Position numbers and translations under genes: made by a program. Under the pieces are notes generated by a model that did no database searches, was not told the origin of the DNA, and was given only the letters and a program-made list of their open reading frames with translations. Below, piece by piece: positions 50,143 through 58,444 of a stretch of 64,000 nucleotides of DNA; position 1 is the stretch's first letter; every line of letters begins with the position of its first letter. This stretch comes from JAKFDK01 sp036676195 (GTDB lineage Bacteria; Bacillota; Sulfobacillia; Symbiobacteriales; ZC4RG38), in contig JAKFDK010000140.1 in assembly GCA_036676195.1 (NCBI GenBank), positions 21,342-85,341 on the forward strand, written 5' to 3'.

Positions 50143-50709
50143 ATGCTGAAGAAAGCACTGAACTTGCCCAACCTAATCACCCTGACCCGCATTGCCCTGG
50201 TGCCGCTCTTGCTGTATGCGCTGCTCAGCCACCTTGTCCACGGGGAAATTTGGTCTGCCCTGGTTTTTGTGCTGGGCGCTGCGACCGATGGCGTAGACGG
50301 CTACGTGGCTCGCAAGTATAACCAGGTGACTACGGTGGGAAAGCTGATCGATCCCCTGGCCGACAAGCTGCTGGTAGCAGCCGCCCTCGTTGCTCTGGTG
50401 GAACTGGGGAGTCTCTCCAGTTGGGTCGTCCTGGCCATTCTCGGGCGGGAGTTTGCGGTGACCGGTCTGCGTGCCCTGGCGGCGGCAGACGGCGTGGTCA
50501 TCGCGGCCAGCCCCTGGGGTAAGCTCAAGACGACGCTGCAGGTCATCGCGATCACCGTGGTCATGTTGGAAAACATGCGGCTGTATGATCCCCTGCGGGA
50601 TTTGCTGCGACTGCTGGGTCCCTGGGCCATCGGCGTGGCGGTGGTGGTAACCATAGGGTCCGGGCTGGATTACGGCTGGCGTTACTTGCGGGTGGCCACG
50701 GCCCGCTAG
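50143..50709 (+). CDS. pgsA: CDP-diacylglycerol--glycerol-3-phosphate 3-phosphatidyltransferase
   Basis: A 188-residue CDP-alcohol phosphotransferase that makes phosphatidylglycerol phosphate. The catalytic motif D-G-x-D-G-x-x-A-R then G and two Asp is intact (DGVDGYVARK, then GKLIDPLADK). The N-terminus LNLPNLITLTRIALVPLLL and GREFAVTGLR are typical of PgsA. Several hydrophobic helices. ATG 50143 is preceded by GAGAGG; GTG 50122 would add seven residues. Confidence 0.93.
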   Translation: MLKKALNLPNLITLTRIALVPLLLYALLSHLVHGEIWSALVFVLGAATDGVDGYVARKYNQVTTVGKLIDPLADKLLVAAALVALVELGSLSSWVVLAILGREFAVTGLRALAAADGVVIAASPWGKLKTTLQVIAITVVMLENMRLYDPLRDLLRLLGPWAIGVAVVVTIGSGLDYGWRYLRVATAR

Positions 50710-50730
50710 CAGATCCTCCCGGGGAGGGGG

Positions 50731-51096
50731 ATGTCGGTGGAGTTTCACGTTGTAACCCACCACCAGGGGGACTTTCGCCTGCCCGGCGAAGGCCCCCGGG
50801 CACTAGTGAACCTGGAGACTGTGGACTGGATTCAGGAGTTTGCCGTGGTGGCCGACATGGGCGAGCAACGGACCGGTGGCTATGCCTTGCTGCTCCGGTC
50901 CGTTGCGGTGGAGAACGGCGAGGCCACCGTGGATCTGGAGGTGCGTCGCCCGGCTCCGGGCAGCATAGTGATGCAGGTGCTGACCCGACCGACCCTGCTG
51001 ATCCGGATTCCCAGGGCGGGCCTGGTGCCAGATGGACGGGTCACGGTCCGGGACCAGGAGGGGCGCCGGCTGGCGCAACTGCAGCTCAGGCAATAG
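50731..51096 (+). CDS. PrcB-like C-terminal domain protein
   Basis: A 121-residue protein with the core pattern EQRTGGYALLLRSVAVENG, then a P-rich turn and TRPTLLIRIPRAG. This matches the PrcB_C domain (named from a dentilisin protease-complex subunit), mostly of unknown function. It carries no signal peptide, so it would be cytoplasmic, which is unusual for that family. It lies 21 bases after pgsA. Confidence 0.6.
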   Translation: MSVEFHVVTHHQGDFRLPGEGPRALVNLETVDWIQEFAVVADMGEQRTGGYALLLRSVAVENGEATVDLEVRRPAPGSIVMQVLTRPTLLIRIPRAGLVPDGRVTVRDQEGRRLAQLQLRQ

Positions 51097-51140
51097 CAGG
51101 CAGGAGGTGAGGGGGCCTTTTCAGGAGCCCCTGTTGTTAA

Positions 51141-51779
51141 ATGCGGGCCATTGTCCTTTCCGCGGGCACGGTGACTGACTACGAATGCATACGTAACCTC
51201 GTGCGGCCAGGGCCCGGAGACCTGGTCATCTGTGCCGACGGCGGCGCCGTTCATGCCCTGGCCCTGGGCCTGCGCCCACACCTGCTGATCGGAGACTTTG
51301 ACTCGATTCCGCCCGGGGTTCACGCGCAAATTGTGGCTCTGGGTACACCGGTGCAGCAGGTGCCGGTGGAAAAAGACCAGACCGATACGCACCTGGCGAT
51401 TGAAGCGGCACTGGCCCGCGGTGCCACCGAACTGGTTCTGGTGGGCGGCGTGGGCAGCCGGCTCGACCACACGGTGGCGAACCTGCTGCTCCTACCCAGG
51501 GTGCCGGTGCCGGTGCTGGTTGTGAACGAGCATAACATTGCCCAGGTGTTGCCGCCGGGCGCCAGCCTGCACCTGCATGGCCGCACCGGCGACACCTTTT
51601 CCCTGCTGCCCCTGACGCCGGAGGTGACCGGCGTGGCCGCGACCGGCTGTCACTGGCCGTTGCACGGGGCCCGGCTCAGTTGGGGCAGCAGCCTGGGCGT
51701 TTCCAACCGGCTGGGGCCGGAGGGCGCTTGCATCAGCAGTGAAACCGGCTGGCTCCTGGTCATTCAGGCCTGGGATTGA
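51141..51779 (+). CDS. Thiamine pyrophosphokinase
   Basis: The protein of 212 residues transfers pyrophosphate from ATP to thiamine. The catalytic acidic motifs are ICADGGA, IGDFDSIPP and PVEKDQTDTHLAIE, followed by GGVGSRLDHTVANLLLL, and the C-terminal beta domain ends SNRLGPEGACISSETGWLLVI. The product is the cofactor for the 2-oxoacid oxidoreductase in this window. It follows the PrcB-like gene after 44 bases. Confidence 0.92.
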   Translation: MRAIVLSAGTVTDYECIRNLVRPGPGDLVICADGGAVHALALGLRPHLLIGDFDSIPPGVHAQIVALGTPVQQVPVEKDQTDTHLAIEAALARGATELVLVGGVGSRLDHTVANLLLLPRVPVPVLVVNEHNIAQVLPPGASLHLHGRTGDTFSLLPLTPEVTGVAATGCHWPLHGARLSWGSSLGVSNRLGPEGACISSETGWLLVIQAWD

Positions 51780-51864
51780 CGGGCCGGAGGCGTCGGCGGC
51801 CGGGACGGTATTGCCGCCGGGCCGCCGGCGGCCTGGCGCGCGCCCGGCCGTTTCCCTCCTTACG

Positions 51865-51894
51865 TAGACGGTAACGTTAGCATTCAGGTAGAAT
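51865..51894 (+). promoter_or_regulatory. Predicted promoter of the menaquinone (mqn) operon
   Basis: TAGACG (51865-51870) and TAGAAT (51889-51894) are spaced by 18 bases. Start of transcription near 51901 would leave only about nine bases before ATG 51910, so the first mRNA may be nearly leaderless, which fits the absence of a ribosome site. The 80 bases before it hold only GC-rich inverted repeats. Confidence 0.4.
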
Positions 51895-51909
51895 GAGTTT
51901 GCAACCTAG

Positions 51910-52797
51910 ATGACAAGGGTGGCTGTTGCGCCGATGGAAAAGGTCCACGGCTCCGTGCCCAAGGTCGACTATTTCTTTATGGGCGGTTCATCGACATTTG
52001 CTATCCGGTTTCCGGAGGACCTGGACGCTGCGGATGTCCGGGTACTGGAACGGAAACTCGTTTTTCGCACCCCTTACGGCGAAGGCCCGATCATGAAACT
52101 TCTGGAGGTCGGCGGCAAGACCGTGCTGACCACCAAGATGCACGGGCGTCGGCTGGGGGTGAGCCGGGCGGACAGCTCCCGCCAGGTGTTCTGGATCGCC
52201 AGAGAAGCCGGCGTCAGGCGGATCGTGGCCGAGGGTGGGGCCGGAGCCGTCAACCACCTGCTGGAGCCTCGGGATCTGGTGGTGTGCCACGATTACATCG
52301 ATCTCAGCCTGCGTAAGGACGTTGAACTGGGCGGCCCGCACCTGCTGGTCATGCGCGACCCGGTGTGTCCGCAACAGGCTGAACTGCTGCTGACCGTGGC
52401 CAGTGAAAAGTGCACCCAGTGGAACGACCACCGCCGGGTCTTCCGGCGCGGTATTTACGCCGTGACCGATGGCCGCCACTGGGAAAGCCGGGCTGAGGTG
52501 CAGATGATCAAGAACATGGGCGCTGATCTGGCGGGCCAGTCCATGTGCCCGGAAGTTTATTTGGCCCGGGAAATCGGGGCCTGTTATACGCGTCTGGATA
52601 TGGTTGTGAATTATGCCGAGGGAATTGTCGAAGACTGGCAGCATCAGGAGCTGAAGGACATTTTTCACGGTGAGGCGCCCAGGATCAGTGAAATTATCCT
52701 GGAGACCCTGCGCCGCCTGCCAGCCGAGAAATCGTGCGGCTGTGACAGCCTGAAAAAGCCCTCGCTGCTGATTGACCAGGAGTATGCAGAGGGATAG
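51910..52797 (+). CDS. MTA phosphorylase/purine nucleoside phosphorylase-family protein, probable futalosine-pathway nucleosidase
   Basis: A 295-residue member of the PNP/MTAP superfamily: FMGGSSTFAIRFPEDLD, FRTPYGEGPIMKLLEVGG, TTKMHGRRLGVSRADSSRQ and IVAEGGAGAVNHLLEPRDLVV correspond to the phosphate, ribose and base-contacting segments. The Glu in EVYLAREIGACYTRLDMV occupies the ribose-binding ME-type region. It heads an operon with mqnE, mqnA and mqnC. It most likely splits adenine from aminodeoxyfutalosine (or hypoxanthine from futalosine), replacing a canonical MqnB. A role in methylthioadenosine salvage is the alternative. Confidence 0.75.
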   Translation: MTRVAVAPMEKVHGSVPKVDYFFMGGSSTFAIRFPEDLDAADVRVLERKLVFRTPYGEGPIMKLLEVGGKTVLTTKMHGRRLGVSRADSSRQVFWIAREAGVRRIVAEGGAGAVNHLLEPRDLVVCHDYIDLSLRKDVELGGPHLLVMRDPVCPQQAELLLTVASEKCTQWNDHRRVFRRGIYAVTDGRHWESRAEVQMIKNMGADLAGQSMCPEVYLAREIGACYTRLDMVVNYAEGIVEDWQHQELKDIFHGEAPRISEIILETLRRLPAEKSCGCDSLKKPSLLIDQEYAEG

Positions 52798-52832
52798 GGG
52801 CCGCCCCCTGTGCCCGGAAGGAGGCCTGACGG

Positions 52833-53975
52833 TTGATCGAACGGCACGCACATGCATCGGCCCTGGGCGACCTGGTGATTAAGGTGGAGTCGGGGATCCG
52901 CCTGACTCGGGAAGACGGGTACCGGCTGAGTCGCTCCCAGGACTTACTCACACTGGGGTACATGGCCGATCTGGTCCGCCGGCGCAAGGCCGGGGACGAC
53001 GTGTATTTCATCAATAACTATCACATAAACCATACGAATGTGTGCTACGCCGGTTGTAAGTTCTGTGCCTTTGCCAAGCCCCGCCAGGATTCCGATGCGT
53101 ACACCCTGAACATTGAAGAGATTGAAAAAGAAACCCTTGTTGCCCGGGAACTGGGCGCCACCGAGGTGCACGTGATCGGCGGCCTGAACCCGTATTTGCC
53201 CTACCAGTATTACCGGGACGTGATTCGGGCCGTGAAACGGGTCCATCCCGCCGCCTGCGTGCAGGCTTATGACGCCGTCGAGGTGGAGTTCATCGCCCGC
53301 CTGGCCCGTAAGGGTGTACAGGCAGTGCTGGAGGACCTGCGGGAGGACGGTTTGACGGCGCTGCCCGGCGGGGGCGGCGAGATCTTTGCCAGGCGGGTGC
53401 AGCAGGAACTGTATCCGGGCAAGATCGGCGGCCAGAAGTACCTCGACGTACACCGGGTCGCCCACCGCATGGGCCTGCAGTCCAATGTCTCGATTCTGTA
53501 CGGCCATGTGGAGACGCCGGAGGAGCGGGTGGACCACATGGTGGAGATCCGGGAATGCCAGGACGAGACAGGCGGGTTCCTGTGCTTTATTTCCTTCCCC
53601 TATCACCCGGACAACACCCCCCTGTCCCTGGAGATGGTCGCCAGGGGTCAGACGCCCACCCGGCCCACCACCGGGGTGGACGACCTGCGCCACCATGCCC
53701 TCGCCCGGATTCTGCTGGATAATATCCCCCATGTACGGGCTTTCTGGATGGCCATGGGCATGAAGATGGCCCAGGCCGCCCTGAGCTTTGGCGTGAACGA
53801 CCTGGACGGAACGGTGCGACGGGAGAAAATCATCCATGACGCCGGGGCGGACACCGCCATGGCGGCGGATGTGGACGAGATGGTCTACCTGATTCGCCAG
53901 GCCGGTCGGCGCGCGGTGGAGCGCGACACGTTATACAGGCACCTGCGGGAATTTGACGCCGTTTCATCGCAGTAA
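52833..53975 (+). CDS. mqnE: Aminofutalosine synthase MqnE (radical SAM)
   Basis: A radical-SAM enzyme of 380 residues. The [4Fe-4S]-SAM motif is C71-x3-C75-x2-C78 (VCYAGCKFCAF), preceded by FINNYHINHTNV as in MqnE. PGGGGEIFARRV, YGHVETPEERVDHM and PYHPDNTPL are shared with the MqnE/MqnC/CofH group. It joins SAM-derived adenosyl radical to 3-[(1-carboxyvinyl)oxy]benzoate, the MqnA product. TTG start with GGAGG eight bases upstream. Confidence 0.92.
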   Translation: MIERHAHASALGDLVIKVESGIRLTREDGYRLSRSQDLLTLGYMADLVRRRKAGDDVYFINNYHINHTNVCYAGCKFCAFAKPRQDSDAYTLNIEEIEKETLVARELGATEVHVIGGLNPYLPYQYYRDVIRAVKRVHPAACVQAYDAVEVEFIARLARKGVQAVLEDLREDGLTALPGGGGEIFARRVQQELYPGKIGGQKYLDVHRVAHRMGLQSNVSILYGHVETPEERVDHMVEIRECQDETGGFLCFISFPYHPDNTPLSLEMVARGQTPTRPTTGVDDLRHHALARILLDNIPHVRAFWMAMGMKMAQAALSFGVNDLDGTVRREKIIHDAGADTAMAADVDEMVYLIRQAGRRAVERDTLYRHLREFDAVSSQ

Positions 53976-54011
53976 CAGGTTCTCTCACCCGGTAAGAGGG
54001 AGGCCCACTGT

Positions 54012-54920
54012 ATGGCGATTTCGGAGTGGCCGGGCGCGGCCGCGGCCCTGGCGGCCTCGCCCGACGCCGACCGTGTCTGGCGGCTGGGGCCGGTGCGCCT
54101 GGGGTATATAGACTACCTGAACTGCTTACCTGTTTACTATGGCATTGAGCATGGAGTGATTGATCTGCCGGTGGCCGTGAAAAAGGGCGCACCGGCCGAA
54201 CTGAACCGGCTGTTTCTGGAGGGCGGGCTGGACATTACGCCCATCAGCTCGATTGAGTTTGCCCGCAACGCCCGGGAATGTGTGGTACTGCCGGACCTGA
54301 GCATCAGCGCCGACGGCCGGGTGGCCAGCATTTTTCTGTTCAGCCGGGTGCCGGTGGAGCAGGTGCGGACGGTGGCCCTGACTACCGAGTCGGCCACAGC
54401 CGTGGTGCTGACCAAGATTATTCTGCAGGAGAAGTATGGCCTGCAGCCGCAATACACCCGCAGGCAGCCCGACTTGCAGCAGATGCTGGCTGGGGCCGAT
54501 GCGGCCATGATCATCGGCGATGCCGCCTTGCTGACAGACCATGCTGTACGCAACGGGCAGTTCCCGAACGTGCATGCGCTGGACCTGGGTGAGGAGTGGA
54601 AGTCACTGACCGGTGAGGTCATGGTTTATGCCCTCTGGGTGTTGCGGCGGGACTTTGCCGAGCACAACCCGGAAGGGGTGCGCCTGGTGGCCCGGCTTCT
54701 GCAGGAAAGCCAGACCTACGCCTGGAGCCGCCCGGAGGAGCTTGTGGCCGAAGGCATCCGCCGGCGGGGGTTGCCACGCCCGGTGGTGGAGGACTATTTC
54801 CGCACCATCAGGCACGAGTTCGGCCCCCGCTACCGCCGGGGGTTGGAGGCCTATCTCCGGTATGCGCACAAGCTCGGTGAGCTGGCGGAGATCCCCGAGC
54901 TGAAGGTGTGGGGGGAGTAG
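54012..54920 (+). CDS. mqnA: Chorismate dehydratase MqnA
   Basis: The protein of 302 residues has a two-lobed binding-protein-like fold that dehydrates chorismate to 3-[(1-carboxyvinyl)oxy]benzoate. Signature: VRLGYIDYLNCLPVYYG, then GLDITPISSIEFARN, then VALTTESATAVVL and MIIGDAALL. The N-terminal 28 residues before the fold are non-conserved, so a later start is possible, but GGGAGG precedes ATG 54012. First step of the futalosine route. Confidence 0.93.
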   Translation: MAISEWPGAAAALAASPDADRVWRLGPVRLGYIDYLNCLPVYYGIEHGVIDLPVAVKKGAPAELNRLFLEGGLDITPISSIEFARNARECVVLPDLSISADGRVASIFLFSRVPVEQVRTVALTTESATAVVLTKIILQEKYGLQPQYTRRQPDLQQMLAGADAAMIIGDAALLTDHAVRNGQFPNVHALDLGEEWKSLTGEVMVYALWVLRRDFAEHNPEGVRLVARLLQESQTYAWSRPEELVAEGIRRRGLPRPVVEDYFRTIRHEFGPRYRRGLEAYLRYAHKLGELAEIPELKVWGE

Positions 54921-54923
54921 CAC

Positions 54924-56030
54924 GTGGGCAGAGTGGCCCAGGCAGAGATCCGCACGATTCTGGACAAGGTGTACGAGGGCAGGCGGCTGAACTTAGCCGA
55001 CGGCGTGGCCCTGCTGAAGAGCCCGCAGTTGCTGGAAATCGGCGCGGCGGCTGATTACGTCCGCCGGAAGCTCCACCCCGACAACACGGTTACGTTTATA
55101 ATCGACCGAAACATAAACTATACCAACGTTTGCGTGGCCAGTTGTTCCTTCTGTGCCTTCAAGCGAGACCTGGGCGATGCCGAAGGCTATGTGCTGCCCT
55201 GGGAGGTCATTGACCAGAAGTGCCAGGAGCTGGTGGATCAGAGTGGCACCCAAGTGTTGTTACAGGGCGGCCTAAATCCTGACCTGAAGCTGGAATATTA
55301 CCAGGAACTGATTCAGCGCATCCAGACCAAGTTTGCGCTGACGGTGCACGGATTCAGCCCCTCCGAGGTGCACTATCTGGCCCGGATCAGCCGCATGAGT
55401 GTGCCGGAGTGCCTGCAGGCGCTCAAGGATGCCGGCTTGAAGTCTATTCCCGGCGGCGGCGGCGAGATTCTGGCCGACCGGGTGCGGCGGGTGATCGGCA
55501 AGGGGAAGGTCCTGACCGACCAGTGGTTCGCGGTGATGGAAGCTGCCCAGGAACTGGGGATGAACACCACCGCCACCATGATGTACGGTCACGTTGAGAC
55601 CCTGGAGGAGCGGGTGGAGCACCTGCTCCGTTGCCGTGACTCCCAGGACCGGTTCGGTGGGTATTCGGCCTTTATCCACTGGGACTTTCAGCCTGACAAC
55701 ACATCGCTGGGTACAGATGTGACCACCGGCGCCCATCATCATTTGGGGACCGGTCTGGAATACCTTCAGATCATGGCGGTGGCCCGGCTGCTGCTGGACA
55801 ACTTCCGGAATCTGCAGGTGTCGTGGGTAACCCAGGGACCCAAGCTGGCGCAGGCGGCCTTGCACTTCGGCGGTAATGACTTTGGCGGGACCATGATGGA
55901 AGAAAACGTGGTCAGCGCTGCCGGCACCACTTACCTGGTGACCCCGCCCGAAGCCGTTCGCCTGATCCAGGATGCTGGTTTTCAGGCAGCCAAACGCGAT
56001 ACCTGGTACAACCTCCTACAGCAGTACTAG
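54924..56030 (+). CDS. mqnC: Dehypoxanthine futalosine cyclase MqnC (radical SAM)
   Basis: A protein of 368 residues with radical-SAM motif C70-x3-C74-x2-C77 (VCVASCSFCAF) preceded by IIDRNINYTNV and followed by EGYVLP, which separates MqnC from MqnE. HWDFQPDNTSLG and HFGGNDFGGTMMEENVV are further MqnC landmarks. It cyclises the nucleobase-free intermediate to the naphthoate skeleton. GTG start three bases after mqnA stop. Confidence 0.93.
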   Translation: MGRVAQAEIRTILDKVYEGRRLNLADGVALLKSPQLLEIGAAADYVRRKLHPDNTVTFIIDRNINYTNVCVASCSFCAFKRDLGDAEGYVLPWEVIDQKCQELVDQSGTQVLLQGGLNPDLKLEYYQELIQRIQTKFALTVHGFSPSEVHYLARISRMSVPECLQALKDAGLKSIPGGGGEILADRVRRVIGKGKVLTDQWFAVMEAAQELGMNTTATMMYGHVETLEERVEHLLRCRDSQDRFGGYSAFIHWDFQPDNTSLGTDVTTGAHHHLGTGLEYLQIMAVARLLLDNFRNLQVSWVTQGPKLAQAALHFGGNDFGGTMMEENVVSAAGTTYLVTPPEAVRLIQDAGFQAAKRDTWYNLLQQY

Positions 56031-56035
56031 CTGAT

Positions 56036-56068
56036 GCAACCCCCGGATCATCCCCGGGGGTTGCTCTT
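56036..56068 (+). terminator. Intrinsic terminator of the mqn operon
   Basis: An 11-bp stem (GCAACCCCCGG with CCGGGGGTTGC) and 7-base loop are followed by TCTTC. It starts six bases after mqnC. Confidence 0.75.
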
Positions 56069-56127
56069 CATCGTTCCCGGTGGCGGTGAAATGTGGCAGT
56101 AATGCCGGGCGGAAAAGGAGAGTGCCC

Positions 56128-57504
56128 ATGGCTGAATGGCTGTTCTGGTCTATTGCAGAATTGTCAGAACGCATGCGGCGGCGGGAGATCTCGCCTGTGG
56201 AAGTGATGGCTGCGGCGCTGACCCGAACTGAGGAACTGGAGCCGCGGTTGAATTGTTATGTAACCCTCATAGGCGAGCAGGCCATGGCGGCGGCCCGCCA
56301 GGCGGAAGCAGAACTGGCCCGGGGCCAGTGGCGGGGGCCGCTGCACGGGGTGCCGGTTGGCGTCAAGGACTTGTTCGATGTCGCCGGTGTACCAAACACC
56401 TTCGGGTCTACCATCCTCAGACATCATATTCCGGCCGAGGACGCCCCGGTTGTCCGGCGACTCAGGGCCGCCGGGGCGGTGATCACCGGCAAGCAACTCC
56501 TGCACGAATTCGCCTTTGGCACCACCAGTACCAATCCACACTACGGCCCGGTCCGCAACCCGTGGCGCTCTGACTGCGTGCCGGGCGGCTCCAGCGGCGG
56601 CACGGCCGCCAGCATTGCTGTCGGTACCACCTACGCGGGCATCGGCTCCGATACCGGCGGGTCGATCCGTATTCCCGCGGCTTGCTGCGGTGTGGCGGGG
56701 TTCAAGCCCACCTACGACCTGGTGCCAGTGGCAGGGGCCCTGCCACTGGCGTGGAGCCTGGACCACATGGGTCCGCTGGCGCGCACAGTCTGCGACCTGG
56801 CCATCTGCATGGATGCCTTGACGGAGGCACCGGACCGGTATACCGGTGCCCTTGCCGGGGCGCTCCGGTGTGACTGGCGGCTGGGCATTCCCAGGGAGTA
56901 CTTCTGGGACTTGCTGGACCCCGCCGTCCGGACCGGGGTGCAGGCGGCCGTTCGTCACCTGGAAAGCCTGGGATGCAGTGTACATGAAGTCTCCATTCCT
57001 CTGGCGCCGCAGAGCCAGTCGATCCTTGCTCCCATCATCAGTGCCGAGGCGGCCTGCTGGCATGAGGAGTGGCTGCAGGAGCGCCCCCACGATTACGGCT
57101 CCGAAGTACTGGGACGTCTGCAAGCCGGTGCTCGGGTGCCGGCGACGGCTTACGTGAAAGCGCAGCGCCTGCGCCAGCAGCTCCGGGAGGAGTTTGCCGC
57201 CGCGCTGGCCAACGTAGACGTGCTGGTGGTGCCCACCGTACCCATTCCCGCACCGGCCATCGGTCAGGAAACGGTGGTGGTGGACGGCACGGAACTGGAG
57301 ACTCGGACCTGTATGAACCGACTGACCTGCCCCTCGAACCTGACGGGGTTTCCGGCCGCGTCGGTCCCGTGCGGGAGCGACGGCGGCGGGCTGCCGGTCG
57401 GGCTGCAGTTCATTGGCCGGGCCGGGGCCGATGCCACGGTCCTGCAGGCGGCCTATACCTTTGAACAGACCACCACGCACCATACCCGCCGCCCGTCCCT
57501 GTAA
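56128..57504 (+). CDS. Amidase-signature family hydrolase
   Basis: The protein of 458 residues has the Ser-Ser-Lys triad: Lys80 in VPVGVKDLFD, cis-Ser155 in PGGSSGG, nucleophile Ser179 in SDTGGSIRIPA, followed by GVAGFKPT. It hydrolyses an amide in the cytoplasm. GatA, AtzF and indoleacetamide hydrolase share this fold; no gatB or gatC gene is adjacent, so a metabolic amidase is more likely than the tRNA amidotransferase subunit. ATG 56128 has AAGGAG seven bases upstream. Confidence 0.9.
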   Translation: MAEWLFWSIAELSERMRRREISPVEVMAAALTRTEELEPRLNCYVTLIGEQAMAAARQAEAELARGQWRGPLHGVPVGVKDLFDVAGVPNTFGSTILRHHIPAEDAPVVRRLRAAGAVITGKQLLHEFAFGTTSTNPHYGPVRNPWRSDCVPGGSSGGTAASIAVGTTYAGIGSDTGGSIRIPAACCGVAGFKPTYDLVPVAGALPLAWSLDHMGPLARTVCDLAICMDALTEAPDRYTGALAGALRCDWRLGIPREYFWDLLDPAVRTGVQAAVRHLESLGCSVHEVSIPLAPQSQSILAPIISAEAACWHEEWLQERPHDYGSEVLGRLQAGARVPATAYVKAQRLRQQLREEFAAALANVDVLVVPTVPIPAPAIGQETVVVDGTELETRTCMNRLTCPSNLTGFPAASVPCGSDGGGLPVGLQFIGRAGADATVLQAAYTFEQTTTHHTRRPSL

Positions 57505-57552
57505 ACACAGAAGCAGGCTCGGGGACCATCCCCCCGAAAGCACAAAGGGGTA

Positions 57553-57594
57553 GGGCCACCGGCGGTGAAATGGTTTTAGAAAAGGCGGTGGCCC
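57553..57594 (+). promoter_or_regulatory. Hairpin overlapping the ribosome site of the HAD gene
   Basis: A perfect 9-bp stem (GGGCCACCG 57553-57561 with CGGTGGCCC 57586-57594) has its 3' arm over the purine-rich AAAAGGCGG stretch just upstream of ATG 57599. It could mask the ribosome site. Confidence 0.35.
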
Positions 57595-57598
57595 GAAC

Positions 57599-58420
57599 AT
57601 GAGTTACCGGCTCATTGCACTCGATCTGGATGGTACGCTGCTGAATGCGGCGGCACAGGTTCCGCAAGTCCATAAAGCAGCAGTTCGGCAGGCCATGGCG
57701 CAGGGGCTGGAGATCATTATCGTGACCGGTCGCAGTTGGGGGGAGATGGAACTCTTCTACCGGGACCTGGGATTGACCACCCCGGCCATTACCCTGCTTG
57801 GCGCTCAGGTCGTGGACGGCCATGGCCATTTAATCTGGGAACAGCGTATGGATCCGGCCGCAGCCGCGGCGGTGGCGAATGCAGCCGATGCCGGCGGCTG
57901 GGCCCTTTCGGCTGTGTTTGACAGCGGCGTTGCCCATGCCACCCGGCGCCCGCACGATTTTACTCATTGGGAACAGTGGAATCCGTTCACCCACATCAGT
58001 GGTTCGCTGGCGCCCCGGGTGGCGGTGCAGTCCCCCCTGTTCATCGCTGCATACGGAAAGCAGGCCTGTGATGCCTGTCTGGCGGAATTCCCCGCCGGTC
58101 TGCCGGCCACCCAGTGGGATCTGCATGCCCCACAGCCGGATGATATGGCGTTGTTCTACTGGCACCGGGAAGTGGACAAGGGCCGGGCTTTGGCGGCTTT
58201 TTGTGCCGGGCGTGGTATTCAGGCGGCGGAAGTGGTGGCCCTGGGCGACAGCACCGGCGACCTGGCCATGCTCCGCTGGGCGGGAACCGGGGTCGCCATG
58301 GCGGTGGCGCCGCCGCACGTACAGGCTGAATGCGCGCTGGTCACGGCGGCTGACGATCCACACCCGGTGGCCACGGCCCTGCAGCGGCTGGGCATTCTGT
58401 CGGCCGTGCCGGGTATATAA
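57599..58420 (+). CDS. HAD-superfamily Cof-type phosphatase
   Basis: The protein of 273 residues has HAD motif I (IALDLDGTLL), motif II (IIVTGRSW), a C2 cap and motif IV (VALGDSTGDLAML, where the usual GD-x-x-ND is slightly altered). Lys of motif III is in EVDKGRALAAF. Cof-type enzymes dephosphorylate sugar phosphates or cofactors such as FMN precursors; substrate not predicted. Confidence 0.9.
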   Translation: MSYRLIALDLDGTLLNAAAQVPQVHKAAVRQAMAQGLEIIIVTGRSWGEMELFYRDLGLTTPAITLLGAQVVDGHGHLIWEQRMDPAAAAAVANAADAGGWALSAVFDSGVAHATRRPHDFTHWEQWNPFTHISGSLAPRVAVQSPLFIAAYGKQACDACLAEFPAGLPATQWDLHAPQPDDMALFYWHREVDKGRALAAFCAGRGIQAAEVVALGDSTGDLAMLRWAGTGVAMAVAPPHVQAECALVTAADDPHPVATALQRLGILSAVPGI

Positions 58421-58444
58421 TGGTCCTACGTGGGGGGTATGGAC

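Noticed and set aside
56128..57504. gatA, subunit of Asp/Glu-tRNA amidotransferase
   Set aside because: No gatC or gatB is adjacent and the flanking genes are unrelated; a stand-alone amidase is simpler.
56164..57600. Minus-strand open frame of 478 codons opposite the amidase
   Set aside because: The amidase has its full catalytic triad; the opposite frame shows no motif.
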